Shown here piece after piece: positions 51,501 to 64,000 of a stretch of 64,000 nt of DNA. The translations under genes were made by a program, and so were the position numbers. This stretch comes from Lycocorax pyrrhopterus obiensis (taxonomy: Eukaryota; Chordata; Aves; Passeriformes; Paradisaeidae), in the NCBI GenBank assembly GCA_014706295.1, contig JACSVZ010000016.1, forward strand, positions 4,321,168 to 4,385,167, written 5' to 3'. Under the pieces are notes generated by a model. That model was not told the origin of the DNA. It made no database searches and worked only from the letters and a program-made list of their open reading frames with translations. Each line of letters opens with the position of its first letter. The stretch's first letter is position 1.

Positions 51501-51762
51501 GTCTCCTAGCAGGAGTATTGTCTTACATGTGAGGAGCTGAAGTGAAGGGTGCGGATTTTTAAATTGCTTTTGGTTTTGTTCTGCTCAGATCTTCAAAACA
51601 TAATGTATCCATGTAGCAAAACATACCACAGAATTGCCAAGCACATGTGTATAATGTATGTGGAATGGGCAGTGTGCTTGCAGGCTGCACAAGTGCTCTG
51701 CTCCAGCTGCACCTGGCCAGTGCTCAGACCCCAGCACCACAGACTGTGCATGTGCTAATAAT
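48531..51762. other. Upstream flank of PLEKHB2, no gene recognised
   Basis: GC content drops quickly outside the CpG island. AT-rich unique sequence follows, with only short open frames. Confidence 0.7.
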
Positions 51763-52150
51763 CTGGGGACTGGAGCGTCTCTCTTACGTGGAAAGGTTGA
51801 GGAAGTTGGGCCTGTTCAGCCTTGAGAAGAGACCCCTGAGAGGGGACCTCATTATTGTGCATAAACATCTAAAGGGGGGTGCCAAGAAGATGGAACCAGG
51901 CTCTTCTCAGTGGTGCCAAACAACAGGACAAGAGGCAATGGGCAGAAAATGATGCACAGGAAGTTCCACCTGAACATGAGGAAGAACTTTGTTCCTGTGC
52001 AGTGATGGCTCACTGGAACAGATTGCCCAGAGTTGGTGCAGAGTCTCCCTCACTGGGGATAATCCAGACCCCTCTGGACACAATCCTGTGCCGTGTGTTC
52101 TGGGATGACTCTGCCTGAGCATGGAGGCACGCAATGACTGCAGACACACA
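51763..52150 (+). mobile_element. CR1 LINE fragment (3' region)
   Basis: Landmarks include CTGGAGCGTCTCTCTTACG, GGCCTGTTCAGCCTTGAGAA, GAGGGGACCTCATTA and GAACATGAGGAAGAACTTTG, all typical of avian CR1 3' regions. The terminal segment decays after about 52125. It interrupts otherwise unique sequence upstream of PLEKHB2. Confidence 0.9.
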
Positions 52151-55100
52151 GGAGGGGCTGTGCCTCTTGTCTTCCCAGCTGTCATTAACCTTAAGAACTG
52201 GATTTTGCTAAAGGTGATGTGAGCAACAGTTGTGTTGACAGAACTGAGAAAAAAACAGTTTCAGAGCAATTCAAGAACTCAAATGCCTTAGGAAAAGTGT
52301 ATTTTCATAGAAAAAATCTGTGAGCTAAGGCTTCAGAAGGATTAGCTCTGGCATACTGACAGCAAGAGTGAGAGACATGCCTTGGGTGCATGAGAAGGCT
52401 GTGGCAAAGGTAGAGGATGCTCCTCCTTGACCTTAACTGAAACCATCCTTGCTCTCCTTTGCCTCCTCCTGGCCTGCAGTTTGTGGGGCGCTCCAGACAC
52501 CTCATCTTCTGCAATGAAGTGATCTCTTCAGGCACTTACTACAGAGGAAACAGCATAGAGAGGTACATTCAAATAAGAGGCATCTGCAGCTTCCTGGTAG
52601 CCGGTGTAGCTCTCTGGCAGCAGATTGCAGAGTACACTGAGAACAACAGACAAACAAAAAGACCAGCCAAAAGCTGAGGAACTTTCTGGGTGAGACTCTG
52701 GGATTTCATTGTCAGCTTCCATTGTTCAGATCTGATTAAAAACAGACTGGCAGGAGTAAGACCACATGCTTATCAGACATCCCTGCAGGTCACGCCACTA
52801 GACAGCCATTTCACTGTCAGTGATGTGGCCTGTTTGGCAGGAACAGAGTTTTGGATCTCGCTTTTATTTGTAGGCAGTTTTGAAAAGTGTGGGATTATCA
52901 GGGATGGGTTAGATCCTTTGCAACTTGCAGAAGAGTTCCTGTCTCATTGCAGCCATTCTGAAGAGGAAGAGAAGAAAAACCTAGTCCAAAACAGTTCTGT
53001 TTCCAGTAAAATCTGTGTTTGGGCCTGACAGCCAGCCAGCATCAGTGGGAATGTTTCCTCTGAATTACCTGAGCTTTGACTCTCACCTTTACTTTACATT
53101 GGCTGTACTATTCCATTAGCATTTAAAGACAGTGCTACATGCACAAAGGAGAAGATTTACAGTCATAGCCAAAAGAAAGACGTGTCACAGAAAGAAGAGA
53201 TGAAAAGACTAATTGCACTTCATTTTCACTGACGGGACTAAAGCACAGGGACAGTAAGAATTAGATGCAGTCACCTAGAAATTCTGTGCCACTGTGGTGA
53301 AACAGATTTATGCCTCCCCTTGCCAAACCGTCAAATATTTGTGTTCCTTCGTCAGACTGCCACAGTCCAGTGGCTACTATCGGGAGCAGAGAAGCTCCTG
53401 ATCCATATTCTGGTCTAGGACTATTTTTGAACCTTATCTTCAGTTACACGCTGCTTGTGATTTGGACTTTGGAAGAACTGTTAGTGAGGGGGCATCTGTT
53501 TTGCCTAATTTCATTCTTGAAGCTTGCTGGAACTGGTAAGTTAAAAGTCAATTCCCTCATCTTACTCTGAACACCTGGTTCTATTTGTCTTCAAATGCAT
53601 ATTGACACTGCCCTCTTAAACCCAACCTGCCAAATATTGGAATCAGTGGAAATCATCATGTCTTCAGAGGCTTTTGCATTAGGCCCCATCTTTTTTCCCT
53701 TCTCTTCCAGTAGTCAGACATTAAAACACTGACACGAAGTGGAAGATGAATATCCATTGCTTCTTGGTAATTAGTGTGCTGTGTGGTACACTGGTATGTG
53801 TAGGACATGCTTGTGTTTGATTTCTGCTTTTCCTAGGGACAGGCTCCAATACCTGCCTCTCCCAGAAGCCTCTACATGCCTTTTGATTAAGCAGCAGGAG
53901 CTCTGGCTAGGAGTAGAGCTGCTTGACTGATGGTATTTTATTTTACAGCTGAGACCTACTGAGGTATTCTGGTTTTTTCCAAGTGATAATAGGAAATCTG
54001 ACAGTTACTTTTCAGAACCAGGGCCCTGTAAGAGGGCCAGGGCATTCCACATGCCCAAACCCAGGTACTCTGAATTCTTTGCTAAGAATAATTTCTGCCG
54101 AGCTGTGTATTCCCCCTGAGGTCCTCTGACCACATTGGAGTGTGAGGGCCGCTACACAGCACAGTGCCAGTTGTTGTTGCTAAGACAAGCCAGGAGCAAA
54201 TTCTCTCCTGCCAGACAAGGAAAAGGCCAGCATGGAAGTGTATCTCAGAAGTGTCTCTCTTCATCTACCCCTTGGTATTTAGGTCTTCTGAATGATCATT
54301 CTCACTTATTCTTGTTCTTTTCAAACCTCCACTCTGTCACTTCTGGGACTGGATATTTTGCACGTACACAAATATGGAAGTAAAGACCTTTTAGGCCTGT
54401 AGGCTGCAAGAGTTAGAACAGAAAATTCAACATTTAGCATCAGCATTCAACTTGTAGAGTTAGAAGAAGGAGGTGGGCACCTGAGGAAGTAATCAGGGGA
54501 ATGTGCTTGTCTGAGCACAACTACAGATTGCATATCAAGCTGCAATGTCCCATACATGAATCTGACTGCAGAGTAGTTCCCTCCCAGCCTGCACCTAGGT
54601 TTCCCTCTTCTAGAAAGGATGGAAGTATAGGCCTAGGCTGTACTAAGAAACATCCCTTCTCTGCCTCGCCATTAACATGACAGCACAGTGTCTGACAGTC
54701 TAAACTTTGCTAAGATTGGATTTGAATCAGAACAGAAATGTTCTTCCTTCCTTACTGTGTCAGGTCTGGAAGTGTTGGCAGGTAATTGTAAAATGCAAGC
54801 AAAATGAAAATTGTGAAGATTTCCCTTTGAAGCATGCGAAGGTATTTCCCCTATGTTAATGTGTCAGACCAACACTGGAAGAGACAGCCCTTAATTAGAA
54901 TGTAGTGAAAAATACTACAGAATGCCTATTTCTGCAATAGTTTGTAAATCTAGGAGGATAATAGTCTCCATATCATATGTTCTTTACATATACAAAAGCT
55001 TTGGAGACAATTACTTGACAATTCCTATGTACCTTGCAGAAAGCATTCACCAGAAAACAGTGAGGGGAACAATTAAGCTCCAGGCATAGAGCCAATATGC

Positions 55101-58100
55101 AACTGATTTTAACAGTGTGTGGATCAATTGCTGAAAACCTCATCTGTATAGAAAAGGCTTCCAAGCACACACTAAAAGCTCTTTACATGACTTGACCCAT
55201 GATCTAACAACGACCAGAAATGGAAAGTTCTGCTGTTGTTTGTATCACAGTAACCAGAGGCTTGGGCATGTCTGTGTTCGTACACAGAGCCAGCCTCTCC
55301 TCCAGTAACTTATTTAACAGAGCTGTACAAAAAGGGTTAATGCAACCCATCTCTGAGACCAGCTCACCAGATAAGGTGCTGTTTATTTACTTTGAGCAGG
55401 TTAATAAGTTGGCTCCAAAACAGCAAGCTGTTTTCCAAAACCATTCAAGCAAGAAAAGCAGATCGAGTGATTTCAGGGATTGTGGTTTCACTGTGGTTTT
55501 ATTGTCAGCTGTGTCTGTGTTTCAAGGTGCACTGTCTGATTTCCAACCACCACAACATTCAACCAACACCCATGTCTTCAAAGAAATTATTTCAGCCAAA
55601 GACATAAGAATTAAGGGCATATTTCAAACATTCTTTGTTCAAGTGTCACTTGACTCGAAAAAAGTTACAAACCTTCAGAAAAATGTAAGATCTGTGGGAC
55701 ATTAATTTTCCCTGCTGTGTTTTGTGTGGTCCCCTACACACTGAGGTTTGGTCTCAGCCAGGCCCTACTGTAATAGAAGTAAGAGAAAAAATTGCTAGGG
55801 AACAAGCACTTATAAAGTTTAAGGCATATTAAGGGAGTCCATGTTCCCTCAGAATTAGCACAATTTGAGATCCAGTAGTTCTAATTCAGCATATAAGAGG
55901 TGTTTACTTCAGGCACTTTGCTGGGACTGTTCAAACTGATAGGTGTCAGTGCTGAATCAAAGCATTAGGCCAGTGCAGGGAAAAAAACATATCCCAGCCC
56001 TCATGTTCAGCAAAGATTGGCTCCTGTCAACTGGCATGTGACAACTCCTCAGAGACCTGGAGCCAACAAGGAAGTCTAAGTATCCATTTATTTTACAACA
56101 GCATTTACAACAAACACATCAATGTACACTCTACACATCTGCCCTAACTTTTCTGGAGCTCTGAGGTATTTGTATCTGAACAGATGGGGCTTTGAAATGA
56201 TAACATTCTACCTCTATAAAATTTCTGCATAGCACAACCTGAAAGCCCTTACATTAGTGTTGGGATTCTTGCATTGCAGAGAAAGTATTTTAACTGGTGG
56301 TTTTGATGCAGTAGCATAGTGAGTAATTCCTGAAATAAAATGCTTCTGCTCACTGGTCATTCTTTAAAGTTTTAAACTCAAAGTGGGACAGCTTTCTGGA
56401 AGGTATGCACTAAAGGTGAAGGGAAACATGCTGCATGCATGTGTGAACATGTAGTGGACTCAGTGTGAAAGTTCAGATGCACTGAGTGTGCTTTTGGTTT
56501 CGCATTCAATGAATCTATGAAAATCACTAATCTGGAAACATTTCAATTCTGAGTCCCTTCATGGTGCCCTTTTCTTTGCCAGCCACTGAGACCCTGTAAT
56601 GTGGTAATTCCACTGCTGACAAAGCCTAAATGAAGCCACCCAGGTTATAATGTGTAATAGGATTTCCTGGAAGCTTCCTCCCTATTTGTGTAGCTGGAAG
56701 TGTAGACTCACCAATTTATTAGGTGCCTAAAGAAGCAGTTAGGAATGAATGTTATAAACAGCCCAAGGAGGTGCATCATCCTGCTTCTTAACTTTCTGAG
56801 GCACTTTTCAAACACTTACATGGTGCCAATTCATCCCATCAAACGTCAGACACTTCATTTAGGCACTGGGACAGAGTACTTGTTTTAGATTCCCTCTAGA
56901 TGACAGAAGGGCCTTTCCACAGAGTGCTTTCACCCACCTCAGCTTCAGTTCTTTAGGAGAGTTCTTCTTTTCAACTTCACTTTTTAGGGGTGCCATTGAA
57001 TAAACAGAAACCCTAAAGTGATCCTTCTCCTAATGTAGGTAAATAAGGAGCTTACCACTAAGTAGAAACACCCTGGATGTAGGGTTTGCCACTGTATCTG
57101 GGAATGGTTTGAAAATGTGGTTCAAGATGATTGCTGAGCATGGGGGTTCATGCAGTCACTCTGACTCAAAGACAGCTTTGACTTCAACCTGAACAGTGCC
57201 TCCAACCCTCACTACTGGGTCATTTCTCCAAAGCTGTGGTAAAGATCTGCTTGCTCTTTCCTTGGGGGAGAGGGAAGGGTTTGGAACTATGTATAATACT
57301 CATTAATATTGTATTGCTTTGCACTAGCACAGAGCTCTGCCCAATAACCTAAATAATGCTTGTCCCACTAAAAAGCATAAGTACATTAAAAAATGCTAGA
57401 AGGCCTTAATACTTGTATTACCCTTGAAATGTACATAATCAAATAATGACAGCATGTTCTCTCTCTTTGAGTCTCATGTGCTTTCCTTTTGGTGAGTTGA
57501 ATTGCCTAGCACTTGTGCAGTGTAATAATCATTCCTGGAGACTTCCATCTGAGGGCTGGCTGCTGCCATTGCCGAGCTGAGTGCCAAGTGCTTTGCATCT
57601 TCCTTCTGTTTGTATCAGTTGAACCTCTGTATGGCATTAATGCTCTCACCCCCAGCCCTTGCGCTCTGAATTTAAGAGCTGATGATGACAGAAGGAGCTG
57701 CTTAGAGGAGCTAGAGCAAAGCCCTTTCCTTATGAGAAAATGTAAAGCATTCCCAATAATTTACTTAGGAACTTGTCAGGTTTCTTTTATTTTTCATTAA
57801 TGAAGCCTGTGTGGGAATAAAACACATCAGCTCCACAACTAATGCAACTGTAACAGAAATACAGCACAGATATCCCCATTAACTGCAAGTGGATTTTTTC
57901 TGTGTTTACCTCCATGCACTTGCTCTCATCAGAAACCTCCACTGACCTCCTGGGAGCTCTTTGGTTTCACACAAAATGGAGGCAAAAATGATGCCAAGTT
58001 GTAATAGGACTCCCATTTGTACTTGGATCAAAAGCCTGCCAGATAGGGACGAAGCGAGTGTCTGGTTCCTGGTGTCACTCTTTATACTGTGAAGCTGAAG

Positions 58101-60899
58101 GAAAAAACATCATTGCTGGAATCATCTCTGCCAGCCTCAGCTGACAGGACTGGCACGGAGTGAGGTACACACTGCAGGGATGGAGACAGTGTCCTAATTA
58201 TTCTCATGTCTGTGATACACTGAGTGCACTCAGTTTACCAGGGGATAAACAGAGCTTTCAAGGGGATGGGGACAGCTGAGGAGAATACTCTTTTGATTTA
58301 CATCCTCCAGCAATCGTCACATGCAGTGCTATGAAAACAGCATGGATATGGAAGATGCTTACTGCAGCTGAGAAGACATTACTGGTTCCTTTAAAAACTC
58401 AGCTTCCCAGGAAGAACAGATCCAGTGTAACAAAGCCCACCACAACTCACTCGTGCAGAGAAAGGTTCTCACTGTAGGAGCTGTTACTCTGGTGAGACGT
58501 GGCTGTTATGAGCCAGCAAGACTTCAAAAGTGCCTATATAAATAGAAAACTTGTGGAAATACAACCCCTCTAGGATATGCAGTGTACCAGTGTGTGCTTA
58601 TCAGTAGCTTGTCCATATTTGCTTTGGACTTCTTTCAAAGTTATTGTTTAGGGGGATAATTGACTATTTAGTCTTGTATTTTGGTTCACTTTAAAACCTG
58701 TACCTGCTTCAGGCTCTGGTTCATTCAAGTCCTGCAAGGTGCCTGTAGCATCAGGGTAGTTTACATTCTCTCTTCACCCTGCACCCCTCGATGGCTGCAT
58801 CAGGTTGTGCCTTGCCATGGCCTGGAGCTGGCTCTCAGGCCTGCAGATGAGGGCACAGGAGTGCAGCTGGGGTAGCAGAACAGGGACTGGATTGAAGCAT
58901 GAACCAAGAGCAGTGGGGCTGCAGCCACCGTGTCTGTCATGAGGATCTCACTTTTGAAGGGTTTGTTTTGTTCTTAATCTTTGCTGCGGAAAGCTTCTGC
59001 ACTGGCAGAGAAAAAAACCTGTGATGCTGAGGTCAGCCAGCTGAATTGGGAGGAAAGTGCAGGGGAAGTTCCATGGAACTGATCAGACTTGTACCACAAG
59101 GTCACAAACCCAGAGCTTGTTTAGAAAGGGTGTATCTGGTATTTTCTGGACACTTGCAGAAATGCAGGGAGCTCATGATACTCAGAGTTATTAATTTGTT
59201 CTGTTTATTCTTTTTTTCCTTTTCAAACAAAATTGAAGTTTCTCAGAGATGTTTCAGAGCTTTGTCCTATGTCCCGTCTCAGGTCTGGGTTACATGAGGG
59301 AAGAAGGATGTTAGAAAGAACACCAGACATAATCCAGTTTAGAAGAGCTTTATACAGTCATTAGGAAACACCAAGTAACACAGATTCCACAGCAAGCGTT
59401 GTCCCTGTGCCCAAATGCAAGACTCTGAAGGGCAAGGCAATACAGAGCTGTGAATAGCTTATTGTATGCATTACTCATTTTCATTGGATTGACTGCCTTC
59501 AATTTCTCAGTAAACTGTTTACAGAAATTTAATGATATTTGTAAGCCACATTCCATCGATATATGGTGCTACAGAATTGTCTTTATTTGATTATGTTTTT
59601 GTCTATCAAAAGAAATTTAAGTCTTTCTGTTGTACGATGAAGTCAGTATTTGTAGTATTTTTTCGTGACTAGATACCTTCTTAGACTGATAGTAGGAAAA
59701 GCAAATGAAATAGGTTCGTCTAAAGTTCAGCATCCAACCTTATAATTTTAGAAAGCTGAGTTTGTAGAAAGAGAGCAGCTGTTAAATCCTATAAACTACC
59801 TATGCTGAAAAGTGAAATTTTATTAGGGACAGGCAGCCTTGAACACGTACCATTAGCCCACCAGCAAAGCAATTCTGATACAGCAACCAAAGAGTCACCT
59901 AGTCCAGAATTCAATTTATGGAAGTCAGGTACTACTTTCATGCCAAGACCAGTTTACAAAGTCTGGATATCCCAGAGAAAAACACAAGTATCAGAAAGTC
60001 ACAAAGAATTAAAGGTCAAAGCCCCCACAGAAAGCAGCACTTGCTAACAGACACACTCAGTGTTAAGCCTGATGAGAGCACCCAGCATCTGCACAAATGT
60101 GAAGGATTACACCTTCCTGCAGAAGTTTGCTGAAACCAGCAGCATGTACCTAGGCTGGAAAGGAGCAGAAAGCAAAGACTGACATCAGCATTACGTACTC
60201 CAGAGGTTTGAAAAAGCATAAAAAACGTTGGTTGATACACAAGCTTTCTTGTTGCAATTGCAGACTTTACACATTAGTTATTCACATGAAGCCTCTGGAA
60301 AAACAGGAATGTTCTGCTTTTATCTTGAAATGTGACATATTTTACTTGGTAGAATGAATTGTACTCTAGGCACTATTTAGCTCCACAGCTGTAGGAAGAT
60401 TTTCTGCTTGAGATGTTTAACATATCTGTTAGCAAACTCAGAAACTGAAATGTAAAATCCAAGGCACCACGAAGACAGGAAATAGTCTTAATTCTGGGTG
60501 GTAGTTTAACATCAAGTATCAGAGAATGCAGCTGAAAACATTGCTTATATCAAGACAAGCAACACAGTATTTTTATGTAATTAATGTCGTATGGATCAGT
60601 CTCAGTGAAGTATCCCTCTTCGCTTATTCACTAAACAGCCACAATGCAAAATAGCACATGGTAGACAAAGACATCGACTGAGAACTGTATTTTCCTGTGG
60701 CAGAGGGCTATGAAACATGAGCTATTTCATTAAGGGTAGCCTAACTTCATCATAAAAATGTTTTCTGGACCTGCTACTGAATGGAGTTTCAATATCTGGT
60801 ACTTCCCTGGATATTACTCAACAGTAAGAAAAAAGCAATGCAGAATGTGGTGTGGGGGGAATATGCTTACCTGATAAAGGGTGCGTTTAGATTAGGTAA
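52151..60899. other. Non-coding sequence with unexplained open frames
   Basis: No known exon was recognised. Open frames at 52459-52677 and 55220-55705 (plus) are noted as findings. A minus-strand AATAAA at 56092-56087 could end a transcript arriving from the right, but I could not find its coding exons. Nothing else stands out. Confidence 0.6.
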
Positions 60900-61061
60900 C
60901 ATGAGATTGGTAATTAAAAATGAGAGGGAGGCCACCAAGTTTGGTGGCTCAGGCTTTGCACTGAAAGGGGAACTTTATTCAATATTGTCCAAGCCAGACA
61001 TAGCTAAGTTCAGTTTCCCTGTGCTCGCTTACATCTCAGCCCTGGGGCTATTGTCCAACAA
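60900..61061 (-). mobile_element. Possible LTR fragment
   Basis: On the minus strand the sequence starts TGTTGGACAATAG and contains AATAAAG (60979-60974) in a context like other short avian LTRs. Downstream is an 8-bp inverted repeat, GCCACCAA/TTGGTGGC, with a 2-base loop. The far end is not defined. No coding remnants lie beside it. Confidence 0.3.
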
Positions 61062-64000
61062 TTAACTCATTCCTGCTGCTGGGAATGGTGTTACAAGAAC
61101 AGAGGCTTGTCCGTGCATGCCACCAGGCCTGGCAGCATCGGGGACCAAAGAAAGTTTTAGGTACAAGGTTGGCAGAGATGGAACACAAGGAAGAGCTGTT
61201 TAGTTATTTTTGTGACTATCATGTTCTCCTAATTCTAATAAAGCTCTAGCAGTAGTTTTGGAAGAAAACGGTTCTCTGTAGGGCCTTATTACTGTCATGT
61301 AAGTGTCAGCGTTTAGGTGGATTGCCTGAACTTTCCAAGTGGAATATATTGATCAGCAAATGGAAATCACTGCACAGAGGAGGTGCAAAGAACACTGAAT
61401 GTTCACTTTCTCTTTAAAATATCATGGAAATGTCTGGCAGATAATTGTCATTTGCTTTTCTTCAGTAACTACTCAAGACTTTAGTCTCTCCCATTATAAG
61501 CACTTGGACTAGAAACTCTCAAGCTGAGTTTATTAATCTTGGTGGATGTTTCTGCATTAAAGTGCTTCAAATGTGTTTTTGATTGAGACAGGTATCCATC
61601 AGAGCAGACGTGTAGAATCATTACCATCCGAAAGTGTCTAACTGCAATGTCTCACTGTTGTTAATTTTAATAATTTGGAAGAACTTTAAAAACACTGTGA
61701 AAAGTGAAAAAGCCAAAGGCATTCAAATACCACAGTTTTTGGAAAGGAGTTTGTCCCCCAAAAGAAGAAAAATACAAGTTCAGCAGCTCTGCAAACGTTG
61801 TTTCCATGCAGCAAGAACAACACTTACAATAAATAGGCAACAATTGCAACTGATGTAAATTAGACTCTATGTGTCCATATAAAGGGAACTACTGACTTGG
61901 AAGCTGGTGTAGATAACAAAAGGAACAAATTTAGTGTATAAAGAAGAAAAGGTAATATCAAAGAAATTGAAAGACTCATCCTAAAGTTTCAGTGTCTATC
62001 CACATGCCTGCAGCTCTTGGTCTGCTGCCCTTCTTTGAATCACATCTTTAATGGCACTTCCAACCTTTGGTAACAAGACCTTGCACTCACTGATTTCCAC
62101 GTGTGGTACACTGAATATCCCAGCTCCTCTTGTGTGCAGATACCTGGCTAGCACTCGGATCCAACACAGCACTGCCAGGTGGAGCAGGTGTGTCTGTTAG
62201 CAAACACTTCCACGGCTCTGAGCATCTGTCTCACAAGGGCTTTCTCAGCACCAGAATTCCCAAGAGACAGACAGATGGTACCATCTGTGCAGTGTTCTGA
62301 CTTCCAGCCTTAGTGCTCGCTGCAATCTCACTGGGTACAAATTGTATTTAGGAATAACCTGTTCAGTTATTATTATATATTTTGTTTTATTAACCAGCAA
62401 TTGATTCACATTTAGAATTGTCCTAAAAATTTCCAGGGCCAGTTGTCATCTCCCTGCCTCTTTCATGGTTCTCAGGAAGCTCGTTTTGATGGAAATGAGT
62501 CACATCCTTAGAACATGCTTCTCTCATTATCTTGTCAAAGCAGGAACACAGATAATGAAAAAATGTACTTGGGGAGAATTACCAGGCTATGGACTTAGAT
62601 GGGACCCAAAATCACTTGAAGTAGTCGTAGAACAGAAAATGTTGAACAGTGAGCGTTTCAGTAAATAGCGTAGGAAAAAGAATAAATCATACTGTGCTGT
62701 GATTCTTAACAACAGATGTGTCTCTTATCCAAGCCTTATCTTCAGTTGGCTGCAGGTTTAAAGCTTTGCATAGTAGCTAAAAATACACAAAAACACACTG
62801 TACATTCTAAGAGGGGCGATCAGTCTCCTGCTGGAGGAATGTCAGCTATTGTTCTCCTCCCAATCAGGGCAGTTTCAAGATGAAGCTAAACTCACTTTTT
62901 ATTTTCCATCTCAAGTTTCCATGGTAACAGTATGTAACCATCATATTTGTAAATAGCAACTACCCATTTAACTTCACAGCCACTCTGAACATTTTTTTGC
63001 TACAATTTTAACATCCTTGAAATGTCCAACTCTTGTCTTCTTACAATTTTACTGTCAGGATACATAATTATTTGGGGCTATTTCTGTTTAAGAAATCTTC
63101 AGTGATGCAGAAGCACTGTACTGCATCTGTGTATAATACAGGTGTGTGGGGGTCTGTGCAGGCATACATGCACAGACACGTCATGAACATTGTCTGGCAA
63201 TGGCACATCCCATTATAAATCTTTATTTTTCAACTTCTTATAACGCTGCCAAGTTGAGGCCACTCAGGTTGAGTGCTGTTTGGCCCAATTCACATTCCAG
63301 AGATTTCTTTGGTAGTTTCAACTAACTTTTTTCAATTGTGGCCAAAAATGTGGCTATGGAAGAAGAGAACAGTTTGTCTTCATGGGCAGGATCCTTACAG
63401 CTTTTTCAGCAAGTCTGGGAACAGGGCGTGGATGATACCTTGCTGTCACAGACATAGCTTTTTGTTGTCCTACTAAAAATTATCCCAAATTTGGCCAACT
63501 TTTAATCTTCTGAGAACTTCTGTTTCTCATATGCGCAATCTAGATTTCCTAAAATTCATAGCTGGAAACTGGAATTTGCTGAAGTTTCTGTCTGCATTAA
63601 GCACAGTTTGGTCCATGAGAACTCCTACATGCTGCTGGCTGCAGGAGCCATCCCCAGCTGGCTGAGCAGCACCAGCCTGCTGCTCCAGCATGGAATGACA
63701 CTTGATGCCTTACTGCCTCTGCTTGGGTCCAGTGCAGACTGGGGACAAGTGGTGGGGACAGAAACAGAGAAGGAGAATGGCAGAAGGACTCCCCTGTGAG
63801 ACCTGCACATATGGTTAACATTAAACAGGTATTTAAAGGCTTTGCAGAGTAAGGACGCAGAGCTTTTTCAACAAAGCCATTTCCCCAAATCTCTCAAATG
63901 CCATCCCTCACAACCTTAGCCTCTTTCCCATTTCTACCCCATCCACCTTACATCCCTAGAGCACCTCTTCCTGTGGAATTGAACATCAAGAATACAGCTT
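61062..64000. other. Non-coding sequence, no gene recognised
   Basis: This is AT-rich unique sequence. Only short frames without family features are present, and no CpG island is reached before the window ends. Confidence 0.7.

Noticed and set aside
51647..52118. Frames of 79-101 codons
   Set aside because: They are translations of CR1 3' sequence, which is non-coding in this region of the element.
59350..59556. 68-codon minus-strand frame with Cys-rich end
   Set aside because: It is too short, has no family match, and lacks a supporting splice or promoter signal.
1..64000. tRNA, rRNA, CRISPR arrays, bacterial operons or a complete transposon
   Set aside because: None was seen by eye. I noticed no tRNA box A/B pair, no regularly spaced direct repeats with unique spacers, and no intact transposase or retroviral polyprotein.

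Overview
This is a vertebrate nuclear window, most probably from a bird. It has interrupted genes with GT/AG introns, CpG-island promoters, and long non-coding stretches at moderate GC. Several interspersed repeats are of the CR1 (chicken repeat 1) LINE family, the main retrotransposon of birds and other reptiles. Interspersed-repeat density is low, as in birds. Nothing prokaryotic is present: there are no operons, tRNA or rRNA genes, CRISPR arrays or replicons.

Only one protein-coding gene is firmly supported. It is PLEKHB2 (evectin-2), on the minus strand, with seven coding exons between 44981 and 36246. The 5' non-coding exon lies in a CpG island at about 47.8-48.5 kb, and a long 3' UTR probably runs to about 33.9 or 32.3 kb. 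The joined reading frame is 224 residues, close to the 222 of human PLEKHB2. It has an N-terminal PH domain, a Pro/Tyr-rich linker with a PPxY motif, and a hydrophobic C-terminal tail. All exon phases join cleanly with consensus splice sites, so the locus looks intact and functional. The promoter carries a perfect CRE palindrome and GC boxes.

Region by region: 1-29.2 kb is non-coding (intergenic, or the intron of an unseen gene). It contains a probable solo LTR at 2.35-2.58 kb, a 22-bp minisatellite at 3.0-3.15 kb, a second possible LTR at 9.9-10.2 kb, and a CR1 3' end at 25.2 kb. At 29.2-30.0 kb there is an orphan CpG island with a 20-unit hexanucleotide array. A reverse-orientation CR1 fragment with remnants of reverse transcriptase follows at 30.0-30.7 kb. 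PLEKHB2 with its UTRs covers about 32.3-48.3 kb and carries a probable sense-oriented LTR in its sixth intron. From 48.5 to 64 kb I recognise no gene, only a CR1 fragment at 51.8-52.1 kb, a possible LTR fragment at about 61 kb, and some unexplained open frames.

Most long open frames here are not genes. They lie in GC-rich islands, in repeats, or antisense to PLEKHB2 exons. I did not find a clear novel biological system. The most interesting leads are the orphan CpG island with its hexanucleotide array, the intronic LTR with sense TATA and poly(A) signals, and a few exon-like frames without recognisable homology.
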